From Ampullaceana balthica (taxonomy: Eukaryota; Mollusca; Gastropoda; Lymnaeidae), in contig CALYLW010000182.1 of assembly GCA_944989445.1 (NCBI GenBank), positions 855,501 through 919,500 of the forward strand: DNA of 64,000 nucleotides. Direction: 5' to 3'. Of this stretch, positions 35,208 to 50,200 are shown one piece after another. How positions within the stretch are numbered: position 1 is the stretch's first letter; each line of letters starts with the position of its first letter. The position numbers and the translations under genes are program-made. The notes under the pieces were generated by a model, which was given only the letters and a program-made list of their open reading frames with translations, was not told where the DNA came from and did not search any database.

Positions 35208-38200
35208 CTGAAAGTTAAAGAATTTTCAAAAAAATATTATTAATAATTCATTAAAAGTTGGTAGGATGATAACATTATGGTATTATTCTGACTTTCTGTT
35301 GGATGACAAATGTCTATATAAAACATTAGAAAACAAGGGCATATACACATAGGGGCCATCCATATATTACGTATGCAAGGAGCGGGGTCTTAAATTAATG
35401 GCATTTTGCATCTGGATGCATACGAGGGGGGAGGGGGGTCTCGACTGAATGTGTACGTACGCACAGCAAATTTAATTTGCATAACACTAAGCCTAGTAAC
35501 GTAAACCTCTCAGGCTGCTAACGGCATTTGAGACCGACTGAGTCAAGACTGATATGCAATAATGTTTTATGATTTAATGGAAAGTAAAAACTTCTGAACT
35601 TTTACTTTTAAATACTTGGAAGTAATTAACATTCAGACCTAACACTCACACATTCCTAAAATATATACATCAGATTTATATTTCCATTTCTTCAAAATTA
35701 AGAGAAGTTTCTCTTTCGCCCACAGGTGCCTCAGCCGTTATAAATACATACCGGCACAGAGATTTCAATGCTTATATTGTTCTATCTTATTAGTTTTGTT
35801 ATGCAGTGTTCAAGACAATAAAATATGAATGTTCAATTATATTTCTATTTCTTCAATAATTTCAACATGAATAACACGATTTTACATGAATGGCGTCACA
35901 GGATTTAGGCCGATTTTTAGCCCACTCCCTTCATTACACTTTGTTACAAAAAACTTAGACCCCCCCTCCAGTAAGACGCACAAGGGGACCGTCCATAAAT
36001 GACGTCACACACCTAGAGTTGGGAGGGGTCGACAATTTGTCACGAAGTGTGACGCAGGGGAGGGCGTGTTTAAAAAACAAGACGTCACATCAAAACGCGT
36101 TACTTTAAATAAAAGTTGCACTTAAATATTTGATTGTTTACAATTTATTTAATGACGCTTTACGTGGAGAAAGGGAAAGGGGGGAAGAGGAGCAGCAGTT
36201 AACGCCATCGTCCCTTGAGGACAGACGGATGCCATATAATATGGGCTTCACGCGTGTTACGATATTAGAGTGCAGCCTTACACTAAGTACATGCTTAAAC
36301 TTAAATGACCACAAAAAAAAGTGATTTGAGACATGATAATTTTCAAATAAAAAATGGCTTTTATTGGAGGAAGGGCATTTTTGTGACTCATATTGGAAAA
36401 TCAGCCATTATCTCGTGACGTCATAAATGTAGGGCCCCAAAGCTTTGACCCCCTTCCCTTAAAAGCGTATTTTCTAATTGAAAATTAGCATGTTGCAAAT
36501 TACTATTTTGTCTTTAAAGTTTCAGTAAGTATTTAGTGTAAGGCTGCACTCTAATATCATAACACGTGTGAAGCCATTGAAAGCGTCATTAAATAAATTG
36601 CAAGCAATCTATATTTAAGGGAAACTTTTATTTAAAGTTGCGCATTTTGATGTGACATTACCTTTCCCTAACACCCCTTCGCCAAACATTGTCAAAAATG
36701 CGTGACCCCCTCCCTCTTTTAAAGGCGATTGACGTCATTTATGGGCGGATTTATTGTGCCTACGTAATATATGGATGGCCCCATATTGTATATATATTTT
36801 TTTAAGGAAAAACAAATTAACATATATATGGTTTTGTAGTTTGTTTTTATTTCATAGTGTAGAAAGGCAATTTATTTGTTATTTAATAAATAATTAGTTA
36901 CTATTAATAGTCTAGTAGTATTTCACACAAATATAGAGCTAAATCGAAACAAAAATTAAAAATAGTTCCAAATTCAAAGAATTTGATTAGGTATTGAAAC
37001 AAAAATTTATCAATTATGCAGAGGCTAAGTTTTTTAGCCAGAATCTTGAAAAAAATAATTAATAAATAAAAATTTTTGCATGGGGCACAGTGGTCAAGTG
37101 GCATGTGCCCTCAGCTGGTGTATACTCGGCTTGAGTTAAGGTCCCCGTGAAGGCAGGGTAGGCCTATGAAATAATTTTACTCACTAAAATATCTGCATTT
37201 GTAATTGTAATTTTTTTTTAAATATTAATTTGCAATGTCCTTGCAACACTTTTTGCTTGCAATTCTAAATCATTTGTCTAGGATCTAAAGCTTTAGGGAT
37301 TATTATTTTAAAATATTTCAATCAACTTATGAATATAAGGAATTCATCTGCGACTTTCATATTAATACATGTAGAGAGTCTTTACGCATTTATTTACACT
37401 TTAATTCCACACAATATTTTTTTTTATTATTCTTATTTTTCATGTCCAATTGTGTTAGTTATTATTAAATTATTAATCAAAGGTAAATCCCATTCAAGTT
37501 ACAGAGGTACTGTCATTGAAATTGGAACACACCATCTCAGCAACACTATTTTTAATTGTATTTTCTTTTCATACACTGTTAGTATTAGCTCTACACCGTT
37601 TGTGCTCTTTACTACAATGGTAATTTGCTTTGGCTTCATAACTTTTCCCTCTAAATTGTGACTAATTTTGGATACATGAAATATTAGATCTTGCTATTCC
37701 AAAACAGTAATTAGTTTTTCAAATCCATTTCACATGGCGAATGAGCTATTATTATCTCTGATAACAAAAGCAGTTTTCATAATCTTTGATTGTATATTTA
37801 CAAGGTTTCATCTATAATCCTCTTTTAACAATGTTAGCACTGTTACGGCAAAGAATGTCCAAAAATAGCATTTTTCTTTAAAAAAGTGATAAGTAAAAAT
37901 CGAATCTGCTTTTATTATTATTTTAGTGTGATATGTGATTTCAATCATTTCATTTTTTTCAAGTTTTTCATAGCAATGATATTGGTTTATTAATGAAGCT
38001 TCTTCTATATATCATAATTATGCTAGGGTAGGTGTGGTTTCTACATTTTTATTCAAAATCTTTATTTGATCTTTGGTAAGGATTGACAATTAGCATTTTT
38101 TGGTAAGTTTTTAAATCTTTTAAACTTAAACTGTCCACAACAATTTGATGATTTTAACTTAAACTTATTGTGGTTCCAAATATTTTTTTCTCCATGTTAT

Positions 38201-41200
38201 TTAATTAATTCAGCCCTGCATTAAAATTTCAAATTAATCTGACTATAATTTAAAAAAAAATAATTTAGGCTTGTGACACTTAAACTTAAACAACATAAAC
38301 CGAAATTTACGATTTGGTAATAGAGTTTAAAGATTAAAAATCAATTAGATCTATCACTTAACAGAGATAAAAAAGCTAATCATGTTACTTAATCATTTTA
38401 ATGGATGCATCTGGCGTTAACTATTGTAAAGCTAAGTATGCTCTATTCTAGAGATGACTAACCAACAGATTAATCAGAAAAATTATTACCCTAAGATTGC
38501 TACTTCAAGTAAAGCTTTTTGGGATGCTAAGAGTAAATGGATTTAACAAGTAAACTTCAGATCAACTTAATAGAATAAATTTTTGGATTTAAAATAGTAC
38601 ATAATCACATAAATGTATGTGTGTAAATTTAGTATTTATAATATAAATTATATGTGACATTCTCTACTGGGGTTGAGCTGTTTAAGCTCTTAGGACCCAG
38701 CCCAATTTTTCGCATGTGTGCCTCATCACATGTATTGGGCTTAAACAATCCAAGCCCTACACCCGCCAGCTCGGGGCACTCAATCAGTAGATGCTTGACC
38801 GTCTCCTCTAAATAGCCACATAATCAACAGCCGATATCCCTGTTTATATATACTGTTTCACTGACTTAAAGCTATTTTTTTTGGTTGTATTGTTTATGAA
38901 GTTTAAACAAATAATAGGTTGAGCAATATGAACTAAAAACATAGGAATGCATATGTAACCCACAGAATTATCTTACCTCAACATTGCTTTTACATTTCTT
39001 TTTCCGGCAACTGGCAATAAAATATACATTATAGACAAGTTAGATAATATAATTGAACATTAGGAAGGATGATTGTAAAATTAACAAATATAAGGACACT
39101 CTGTTTGTTGTGTGCTGTTTTCCAAAATATAAAAAATTAAAGAAAGGGTTTTATGTAAAAAAATAATAATTGTTATTTCAAAAGTTATATACTACTAATC
39201 ATGAGTTTAAAATTACAGTTTAAATTTGAGTATAAGTCGATCTCGAGTATAAGACAACCCCCAATTTGAGACTTGAAAAGTGGAATTTTAATATTTCTTC
39301 GATAATCGCTACAGTAAACTCATGGCCTGTCAGCTGTGTGTATGTAAATCCATTCGCCACCGACACTATGGTTTCGCAGTAATATATAATCCTATATAAT
39401 AAAAGGCAATGTTCTGTCCGGTCATCGATAGCGATTGGTCCCTCAAACACATATGACTCCTACAGCCAATCATATTGAACACGTTTACGCGGACGTTCAA
39501 AACGAGTTATTTTTTACTTTATTTTGAGTTATGCCATGCGCGTTGGGATTTATAGTCAAAAGCTCTGTTTTGCGAGTTATTTATTTTAACTATAATAAAT
39601 AGTATTTTTGACGTGATGTACATGTATGCCGGTAGAGAGGACTGTTGGAGGGGAGTTACAACATGCCACCAAACGGTGGCGGAACGTCCTTGGACGGGCT
39701 TTGTTGCTCGTTATCAATAAAATAGTATATTTTTATTATATTCCTACATAAATTAAAAATATTTACTTACTGCAATTCAAAAAACAGACATTTATCTTGT
39801 TACTGAAATTTTTTAAAAATGAGTCATGCAAATATAAGTCAACTCCTGATTTTTGCCTCGAAATTTTGAAAAAAAATCTTGCCTTATACTTGAGTATATA
39901 CGGTAGTTATGTGAATCATAAATTTTAATATTTAGGTGATGCACAAGTGCCTGTCACACATCTTTCTCAGCAGTTTGCAGACATGGCAAACACTCTAGCA
40001 GCTATTTGGGTCTAGCAAATTTCCTATAGCTGAAACTGAACAGGATTCCCCAAAACAGAGAGGTGGATCTGTGGCTGATAGTTTTCAATATTTAAGAAAT
40101 GGGAGAATCAGCAATACCAGCCGTTCGCAATGATATTAAGCTGAATGGGGTCAACCAAAGGAATAATTTTCTAAGATATTAATCAGTGATATTTTTTCTT
40201 AATTATGCATCAAAATTTGAAGTACATTTTTTAACAGTGGTTCCTCTAAATAACTTCCACACCTCAGGCAAATCGTAAGCTCTTCCTGATAGTTTAAATG
40301 TTGTTATTGAAGAAGTAGTTATGTTTTATTTCAGCTTGCTGACTTCTCATCTCAGGCTAATCATGAATGGGGTTGGTTTCTTCTTAGATGGGTAATTACC
40401 ATTGATAAAATCTTGCAAGAATAAGTTATCAGATTATTAATAACAGATAAAAAATCCTAAACTTTGCTTTGTATATTTCATAAACACTTCTTCTGAAATG
40501 CTTCCCAGACAGACATGGAATAATGTACATATTCTGATCATGTGCGTAAATAAAGGTAAATCAGAATTGTTACAGACTATTGTTTTCAATTGGGGGTTAT
40601 GAATCTAGGAGAGAATTAAGATTATGAATTTAAATCTCCTAAATTATAAGATGCTGATTTTATTAACTCAGCTTATAAAAATTTACTTGGGAAAAAATCA
40701 TATCTGTTTGCTGGATGTTTGTCAAATAACTTTTGATCACACCATAAAGTCACTATTTTTAATAACGTAATTCCAGCCGCCCTTGTTTTACCCGGCGTCA
40801 TGACTTTGTTCCAGGCTTCGGGGCATGGATACCTTAAATGGGGTGTTCACAAAACTATAATAGCATTATTGTTAATTGGACCGGTTAACCATTCAAAAAA
40901 AGACCGGTTAACCGCTTTTTTTTTCCCCCAAGTAACTACTACATTAAGAATTCAGCTACTCTAGCCCGCCACGTCGCGTGCGTCCGTTGGTGACACGTTT
41001 TTTCCTCTCTTGAGCGCTTCCCGTCAACATTAAAAAAAAGAAATGGGGCATGATGTTTATTACACAGTTTCCAAGTTAGCGTCATTCATAGAAGTGATTC
41101 CCAGATTGAACCATACTGTCCCTGGGAGGACACTTGGTTCGGAGGGGGGAGGGGGGGGGGAATTATTTTTTTTAAAAACATATCATTCCTACCTATCTCA

Positions 41201-44200
41201 TATGGTAGTGTAATAATAGTTTACGCCTGTCCTGACACGTTCAAGTCTTGAGTAGGGGTCTACCAATATATAGGCTGGTATATCTGGATATCGGTATAGG
41301 TAGCATGTAAAGGTCCCGATATTGACGTCACCGATATTTCATAATAAGTGACATTTTGACCACAAAAAACCCCCAGAAAAAAACGATCATTTAGATTTAC
41401 AATATCTCTACAAATTAATATATTGATCCCGATACCGTTATTGAAATAGCCAAAAGAGTCCTAGTATTAATATGTACAGCCACGATACAGTGTGCTATGT
41501 GCTATGATATTGTTTAGGTATCGGCCGATTTTCGTATACTCGGAAATACTGTGTAAATAGTGCAGATGCCAAGTTTACCATAATTGGTCTAATAAATTGA
41601 TAACATGTAAACATTATGTTCACGTATACAGCTCTAATAGCAAAGATGCACGCAGAATCGCAGATGTCTAAAAAAATTTGTTACGTATGGAATAACAAAA
41701 TGTACGTGTGCAGACTTGTTGTCATTGGCAACCATTCATCCTTTAACCTCATTTTCACTCTATTACTATTGCTTTGTTCTCACTGTTTCATTCATAAAAG
41801 GTGGCCATGTGCAAAAGCCATTAAACTATTGGTTATAATTAATAATTATGAGTCACAGTTGAAGTTTCAAAAGGAGTTCAAATTTTGCGTGTACATATTT
41901 ATAAAGGACGGTTCGTTTTGTCATGAGTCCTATGTAGGTCATGATCTGGAGTTGTAAACACATCAGAAACTTCGTTTCGGCACACACACAAAAATCAGTA
42001 ATATCGGCAAAAATGCATATCGGTAGACCCCTATTATAAAATATAAATAATTAAGAGTGATAAATTTAAGAATGACGTCATCAAATAAGACCGCTGGTTT
42101 TTGTCCTAACAAATACTCATATCGGCAACAAAAAAATATCGGTATCGGCAAAATTCATATTGGTAGTCTTGAGAACCTAGTGTGTTGGTAGGCGAACGTG
42201 TTGCGCATTGTCCGGTGCACTAAGCATGGGTATGTGTGCAAAAATCATGCATAATATTGTGTCACAGTCAGGGTTTTCTGTAATTCTTTTTACACGTTTT
42301 ATTATCTCAAAACCTCTGATTTACAACACCTTTGTTTAATATAGATAGAATTAGGATAGTTATGTTTATGTGCTAAAAAGATTCGGACGTGGAAAAGGGG
42401 GTGGGGGGGACGGGGCGCAAAGTGTTGTATTGTTTTGACTAAGGTGCATGCGCACAGCGCAATTTCCGCGTCAGTCAACAGCTGAATCCCGCTAGTACTA
42501 GTACTATTAGTTGTGAACTTCAGTGAAGCAGGGCTGTAACGCGTCACGTACGCATGCTTACAACTATGCTATGTAGCTTTACACACTACTACACAGCAGA
42601 CTGAAACTACTGTCAGCTGGGTGTGGTATCGCGTTGCAGTACACGTGTCTCGTGTGACGTTCGCACTGTGACAAAGCTAGAGGAAAGCGCGTTTTTCTGC
42701 TTCCCATAAATCCAAGAATTGAAGTAGCGGTTAACCAGTCCTGGAAAAACTGGATAACCGGTTAACCGTTAACAACCTTATTTCTAAAGTCAACGTTTTT
42801 CGCCCTTTAATTTAAATTAAATGCAGTTAAAATTATATCAAGTGGTAGAAATACTTTTCCTCTCTCTAAATCAGTTTTGTTTTGTATACTTATATATAGT
42901 GATTCATTTCCTCCAGAGAGTCTGTGCAGCACGACCTCGAACATGTCGGTGTATCGCATATTGCGGCAGCTCATTTAGAATACTTAGTTATAATATTTAT
43001 ATTATTTATTGCATCCTAAAATCTAAATAAAAAATAAGCTAATTTACCATGCAATGATTGCCAAAGCAATAAGGAGTAGTGTTACAATTATAATTATAGG
43101 AGCCAATATGATGTCAATTAATTCGTTTGGTGATTTAATGCTATCATGTATGAATTCTGAAAAGAAAAAAAATCAAACTTTAAAATAAACTTACACATCA
43201 AGTTTAATAAAGCAATACTTTTGTATAAAATCAAATTAAGTTAATCAATCTCCTATATTCTTACTTACTATTTCATTCAACAAAGATTTACTGAATAGAT
43301 CATGAACCATGGACTTTTTATAAATTATAGATAACTTTAAGTTATAAAACTCAAGGAAAAGTCACATGAAATAAGCTGTTTAATTGTTTGATAATTTTAA
43401 TGACAGAAAATTAGAAGGAAAAAAAAATTAATTACCACACACATGCAAATGCGTACACACTATAGGTCATTTAACACAAACCAATACTCACGTGCTTTTA
43501 GTGTACAATTAATGACTTGATATTCTCCATCCAGACTGCAGGCAGCATATTTTAATGTTATTAATGTATGCTCTGCAGATTTTATGCTTCCATTAAAGAC
43601 AACATGACTTCTTCTTTCAGAGACAACAGTTTTATTATCTTTAATAATCTCAATCACACATGGTTTGGCTGAACTATTACAGTCAAATTCAAGGGAAAAA
43701 TCAGAACCTTTAATAGTTGTATTACAAGATTCTTCATTCAACAGTTCTTTCCCATTTATTTTTAGAAGTCCACTTGCTCCAGTTGGATCTATAAATAAAA
43801 TTTTTAAATAGATAAAGCTTAATAAAAAATAACACATGCATACAGTCTTTGGTGCAAAGAATACATTTCATATCCTTGCAACGTTGACCCTGGGTGATAA
43901 TGATGATATTATGGGGGAAGCTATGATTTATATAATTCCAAATACTGAAAGATATTGAGAAGTCACAAATCTATTTAAAATAAATATTTTAAAATAAGAA
44001 ATATTTTTTTTTAAAATTGGTTTCTGATTTCAACTTGAAAGGCTATTGAATGTTAATAAGATTTATTTATCATTTTCTATTTATTAGATTTAATTACCTG
44101 TTGAAAAAAGTGACCAAACAAATAAAGAGCATTCTTTGTTGTGTTAATGGACACTCTCATTTTGAGAATGCTAATATTTGTTGAAAGGCAAAATCTTGGT

Positions 44201-47200
44201 GTAAGTAGAAATTTTTTATTTTGAACAAAAAGAAAACACCAACAAAAAAAAACACACACAAAGCACTCTATAACTGTATACTCACTAGCTCAGTCGATTA
44301 AAGTACTAGACACACACATTAAATGATAGACTTTTATGAAAACTACTTCACCAAAGTACTGTGTGAGTATTTCAGTGAGGAAAATACATAGCAAAATTTC
44401 TTTTGTAGTTTTCTTACATGTATACAAAAATATTAAATGCTTAAGTAAGAGTTAAATTCAGTAGGTACTTACATCATTTGTAAGACAATTAAGAGATGAA
44501 TGAATTTATTAACTAAGAAAATATATAATAATGGGCTTACCATATATATCTGGAAACACACTTGTGTTACTGTGGTTATAGTTCATTGTACATCTTATGT
44601 TCTTATAATTTTTAGCTACCACTTGATAAGTAATATTAAAAATATTTTCTTTCACTTTCTGACATTGATACATTGGGTGATCATTTCCAAAACATTCTTG
44701 CGATAAATCCAAATGTTGCAGCTGTAAATTTAAAAATGAACTGTAATTGATTATTGCCAAAATTCAAAATTGTATGGAACTTTGAATTAAACAATAGTAA
44801 ATGTCTCTAATTAGTCAGTTAGAGTTACACAAAATATCTCAAATCCTCCCTGGTTTCCAATGGCATATGTGTTGCAACTGATTAATAAATTAAAAATATT
44901 TGTTTAACCATCAGTTACTTCTAATCTTAAGAAAACTAGAGTTAAGTATATATTAACATTTATTAAACTTCCCCTTGTTCTTTAAAACTATAAAATATGT
45001 AAGTGTTTCAAATGTCAGCAATTAGACAGCAGCTCTCAAGAATATAATTCTGTCATTGAGAACCATCCCTGGTTAAGACTATCATTTTCAAAGCATTTTA
45101 ATTAAGATTAAATATAAACCTTTTTTACTTTGTTATAATATTTTCATTATATTTCATCAGGTTCCATGTGCTCTTTGTCAAAATTAAAAATTCTCACTAC
45201 CTTGGGTTTTTTATTTTTTTTTATTTTTAATGCAGCTAAATGAACTTTTTCAGAAAAATCACAGAAAAAAACGTAATAAGAATTAAGATTAATCTAAAAA
45301 GAATTTTAAAAAACACTTATCTCTGATATTTATTATTGTGGTAAAAGCAAATTCATGATAAAATGGTTCAAGAATAAAATAAAGAAAATCACCATATGAG
45401 CTAATACAATGTGAATAAATTTTAAGTTTAAAATGAAAACTTATAGCTGGTATAAATGCAACAATATGTACATTTTAAAAAAAAATTCATACAACTTTTC
45501 TTCTTCAATTTTTGACATTACTCTAGCACAAACTTCACAAACTTTCTAGACAATAAAACTTTATGACCAAGCAATTATTCGAGATATCAAATAACTTATT
45601 TCATAATTTCTACAACTAATGTATTACTATTTATTTCTAAAAGGAAAATCCTCTCCTATGTTGTGTTTAAAAAATATCGTAATACCTTATTTTTGAACAT
45701 GTACTAATAAAAAAGTTTTCACAACTTTATTAGGCTATATCTTAATGTTAAGAACAGGTAGCTTTTTTTATTTTAATCATAAGGCTAAAAAAAAAGGCAA
45801 AATTACCCTGTATAACTTTATCTGCCATGTAAAGCAGATAAACAAAAATTGAAATTTTACAAGAAACAACACAAGAGGACTGTATTATTCTTTGACAAAT
45901 AGACTAAAAGCTAAAAAACTAACACTATTTATTTTATACACAATAATAAACACATCAAATTTGCATTAGTCTGGGGTATAATGGGTTGCCTGATCAAACC
46001 AGGAAAACCAACACACTCTCAAAATTAAAAATATCAAAAGTACAAAACTTGACAAAAACAATGCAAAATCACAGGATTATCTTCTGTATAGACTGAATGT
46101 CTGTAATAGATACTATAGAATAGGATCAATCATTCACTTTTAGTTTGGGAATATCTGAGCCCCTGATAAACCTGAATCAGACTTGAGCTTGATTCAGGTA
46201 AAACAATATAATTGTATATTACATGATTACTTGTGGTTTTCAGGAAGCTTAGCATGTTTGGCTGAAAGATCTTTATAGGTTACCACTAATTTAGTTTTAC
46301 AAAAAATTTGTTGGCAGTTTAAACAAAAACATTAGAAAAAAAGTATACTTGCATCAATGAAATCCTGCTCATTTGTTTCTTTAATTTGAAAACGAACAGC
46401 TGTACCCAATTTTGGTTCTTCATCTAATGTAACTGTGCATGTAAAAGAGCACCAATCAGTTTTTTTTATGAGTCCATTTGAGCATGCTGTGTTGCATTCT
46501 GCGTTGTTCATCTCTAGTTTTTGACTAGTTATACCTGTGGAAAATGGTAATACAAATAAAAAACAGAAAAAAGCATCTATATAATAATAAAAGGCAATTT
46601 TCTGTCCATTCTGTCCGGTCCTCGATAGCGATTGGTCCCTCAAACACATGTGACTCCTACAGCCAATCATATTGAACACGTTTACGTGGACGTTCAAAAC
46701 GAGTTATTTTTGGTGCAGTATTTCTTCCAAGACTTTATTTTGAGTTGTGCACGTTGGAATTTATAGTCAAAAGCTCTGTTTTTACGAGTTATTTATTTTA
46801 ACTATAATGAATAGTATTTTTGACGTGATGCACATGTATGCAAGTCGAGACGGCTGTTGGAGGGGAGTTACAATATGCCACAGAACGGTGGCGGAACGTC
46901 CTTGGACGGGCTTTGTTGCTCGTTATTAAATATTATTTGTAATCAATATTTTTACCAAAACCAATATGTGCTATTTTAAGATAAGTGTGGTTATCTTTAA
47001 ATTAGGACTGTTTAAAATCGACATTTGGCTTATATGCATACATATATACACACATATATATACACATATACATATATACACACATATAAATATATACACA
47101 CATATACATATATACACACATATACATATATGCACATATATACAAAAAACATATATTTTTTAAAAGAGACATCAACATAATGTATGAATAAAAGCAATAT

Positions 47201-50200
47201 TTTACATTCATTTGTTGTAATTCCAACTAAAGAATATATGTGAATGATTAGGTATGGCAAAACTAGGGAACAGCCGGATATGGTTTTTTACTATTTACCG
47301 GATCCGGATAGTTTGGCCCTAATATTTTCCGGATCCGGATTCCAACTCTGGATATCTCCACATTAAAGTGTAAGAGCTAAGAGGGTGTACTTTACTTTAC
47401 TACTTTATATCTAGTATTTAATATTAGTTATTAAAATACTTATTATCCAACAAATGGAGAGTATCTGCTATCTACTATGACGGTTTGTAACACCGTCCAA
47501 GTCAACGATGAACATTTTACAATGAATTGGATGAACACACTTCCACGAACTTTGTAGTGTGCACCAAGCGGAAAATGTTGTACTGAGTGTGTAGTGTGGT
47601 GTACAAGAAGTCGAGATCTAGAGCCATTATAAAAAATTGTTGTTTTATTCAGACAATTTAAGTTTAATACGCTGTGAGTTAACTTAGTTCGTACTTATGT
47701 AGTAAAGTAATATCGTTATTTGTAACTTTTTAACTTAATATTTTTTTCTCGTATTGAAATTGACTGTTTTACTAATTTTGCGTGGATTTGAATGATTTCA
47801 TGATCAACGCTTGTTAATTTGTTTAGTTTGTTATTTATTATTAAGTTAATGTATGACTTAATTTGTTTCTTAACTTATTTTGTATAATTATAACATTCAC
47901 AATAGACTAGAGTTTTAAAATTATAAGACTAAATAAGATATAACACGGGAGACAAGGAAATTTTTATTTTTAAGTTCGCAAATCAATTCATAATTACAAC
48001 TGCTATTTAAAGTTCAACGAAAAAAACAACAAAGAATATAAAATTATTACAATGATATAACTTATATAATATAAGTAAAATGTTTAAATTTAAATACTGA
48101 ATTGAAAATATTGAATGATTGACTACTGTGAACAAGAAGTTTAAAAACGATAGCTAACACTCAGCCTGTTCTAGTTTTTAAGGCTCCTGTTTAACTATAA
48201 AGTTTATAAGTATAAACTAATAATTACAAATTTAACTTAAAATTATTTTTTTTAATATAACATTAATATTTCAGCTATGACAATGGAAATAATTTAGTGA
48301 CATGAGTAAATAAAATAGTTACTAGTTAGTAGTTACTAGTTATTTATTATTAGAAGGTTGTGACATGGTAATCAGCAGTACTTGTTACCTTAAAGTTTTA
48401 AGTTTGTTTCTTCAATTTTTTAGGTTCGACAAATTGTGTGTCATACCCAAATTCAATAACATCCCAAGTTTGTTCGGAGACAAGCGAGAACGATTATCAT
48501 CATTTATCTGCCCCGCTGTGCTGAATGCTCTCGCACTATCCATTCTTATTAAATGTACTGATTTCTGGTTATTGTTTTTTACTTTTTATATATTTGTTTA
48601 TAAACTTATTATTATTAATTTAATTTGATTTTAAAAAATCTTTACTACATTGATATCCGGATACTAACCGGATCTGCCATAAGTATTTGCCGAATCCGGA
48701 TAGAGGCGAAAATCCCGATATTTGGTCCGGATATCCGGCATGCGGATATTCGGCTGCCCTCTAGGCAAAACCAAAGCAAAATAAAATAATGCCAGGTAGA
48801 GTTGATTAATTTTATATTATACATAAGTGATATCAATAGATAAGACAACTTCTTGATTAAACCATCCATTTATAATGATCATTCTTTAAAAAAAATTAAG
48901 TTGTTTTAAAGGGACTTGATAGTAATATACATTATCGGGAAAAATGGTTTAAAAAAAATTGGTAAAAATTAATTTGATTTATTTTTATCTTTAATATTTT
49001 CAGTAAATGTAATTTTCTCCCCCTCATAGAAACTAAAATTTTATTTAATTAGCTAAGGCCAAACAAAATAAAACTTGACAATGAACACTGAGTGTCATCT
49101 TTGAAAAAAACATATTTCAATAAAGAATAAACAAAAAAAAACAACAAAAATACATTTTCTTTGCTATTAAACTATGGATTTTTTAAAATATGTAAATAAC
49201 AATGTATATCAAGTTTATTGTGTAAAAAAAATTTTTTCTTCAAAATATGATGCATATGTATTTAAAAAGAAATCCTATGCAAAAAAATTAACCTGGGAAA
49301 TGCAGATGACAAAATATTAGGAAAAATCATAACAGAATTTATTATTTCATTTGCAAGTTATTATAGGTAAATTTAACACACTCATTTAATTTGGCTACCT
49401 GAACCTGAAGCTATGCTGATCATTCTCTGCACGATTAATATTTTGACAAATATCACAAAAAGAAAGTCAGCAATCATAAAAGTAGAAAAACGATTATGTC
49501 ATTCATAAAAACTATTTAAAAAACAAGTATGTTTTGGATAATTATTAATTTGCTTAGCCTTTCCCAAATAAAAATTCAGACATAATAAGAATAGACTAAT
49601 AAAATGATATACATCACTGGAGTTAACTTTAATTTACAAATAATAATATAGAAATATAATATAGCAATAAACTCAACAACTTGTAATGTAAATTGGATTT
49701 ACATTGCATAATGAATAATGTGACTGTTGAGGTGATGGGATATGAATGTTTTTTTACTGAATTTTTTGTTTGGTTACTGATTATTATTTCTTTTTTTAAA
49801 AAATATTATTATTATTACTAATAATGAATATACTTATGCTTTAACTTTAAAGATTGATTAAAGTAAGTAACATCTCCGGCATCTCCGGTATACTTATTAT
49901 TAGTATCTTAGAGAGCAAATTTATGTCATAGTCATGTGAATTACAATTTCCATCAATGAATCAATTGATATAAATATAATATAATGTTTAAAATTATATC
50001 TTTTTTAGAAAAACTGTTTTACATAACATTAAATGTTAAAAAAGGAGGGCTGCGGAAATTATAGATTAATCGTTACAATATTATATTGCTTAAAATATTT
50101 TTGATCGATAAAAATTTAAGAAATTTACAGTTTTAATAAAATAGAAATAGGCTGCAGACCTTACGCCTAGGATTATTAATTTAGGCCCAATAAATTATAT

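Noticed and set aside
47002..47260. Tyr/Met/Cys-rich small proteins
   Set aside because: Translations of the ACATAT microsatellite.
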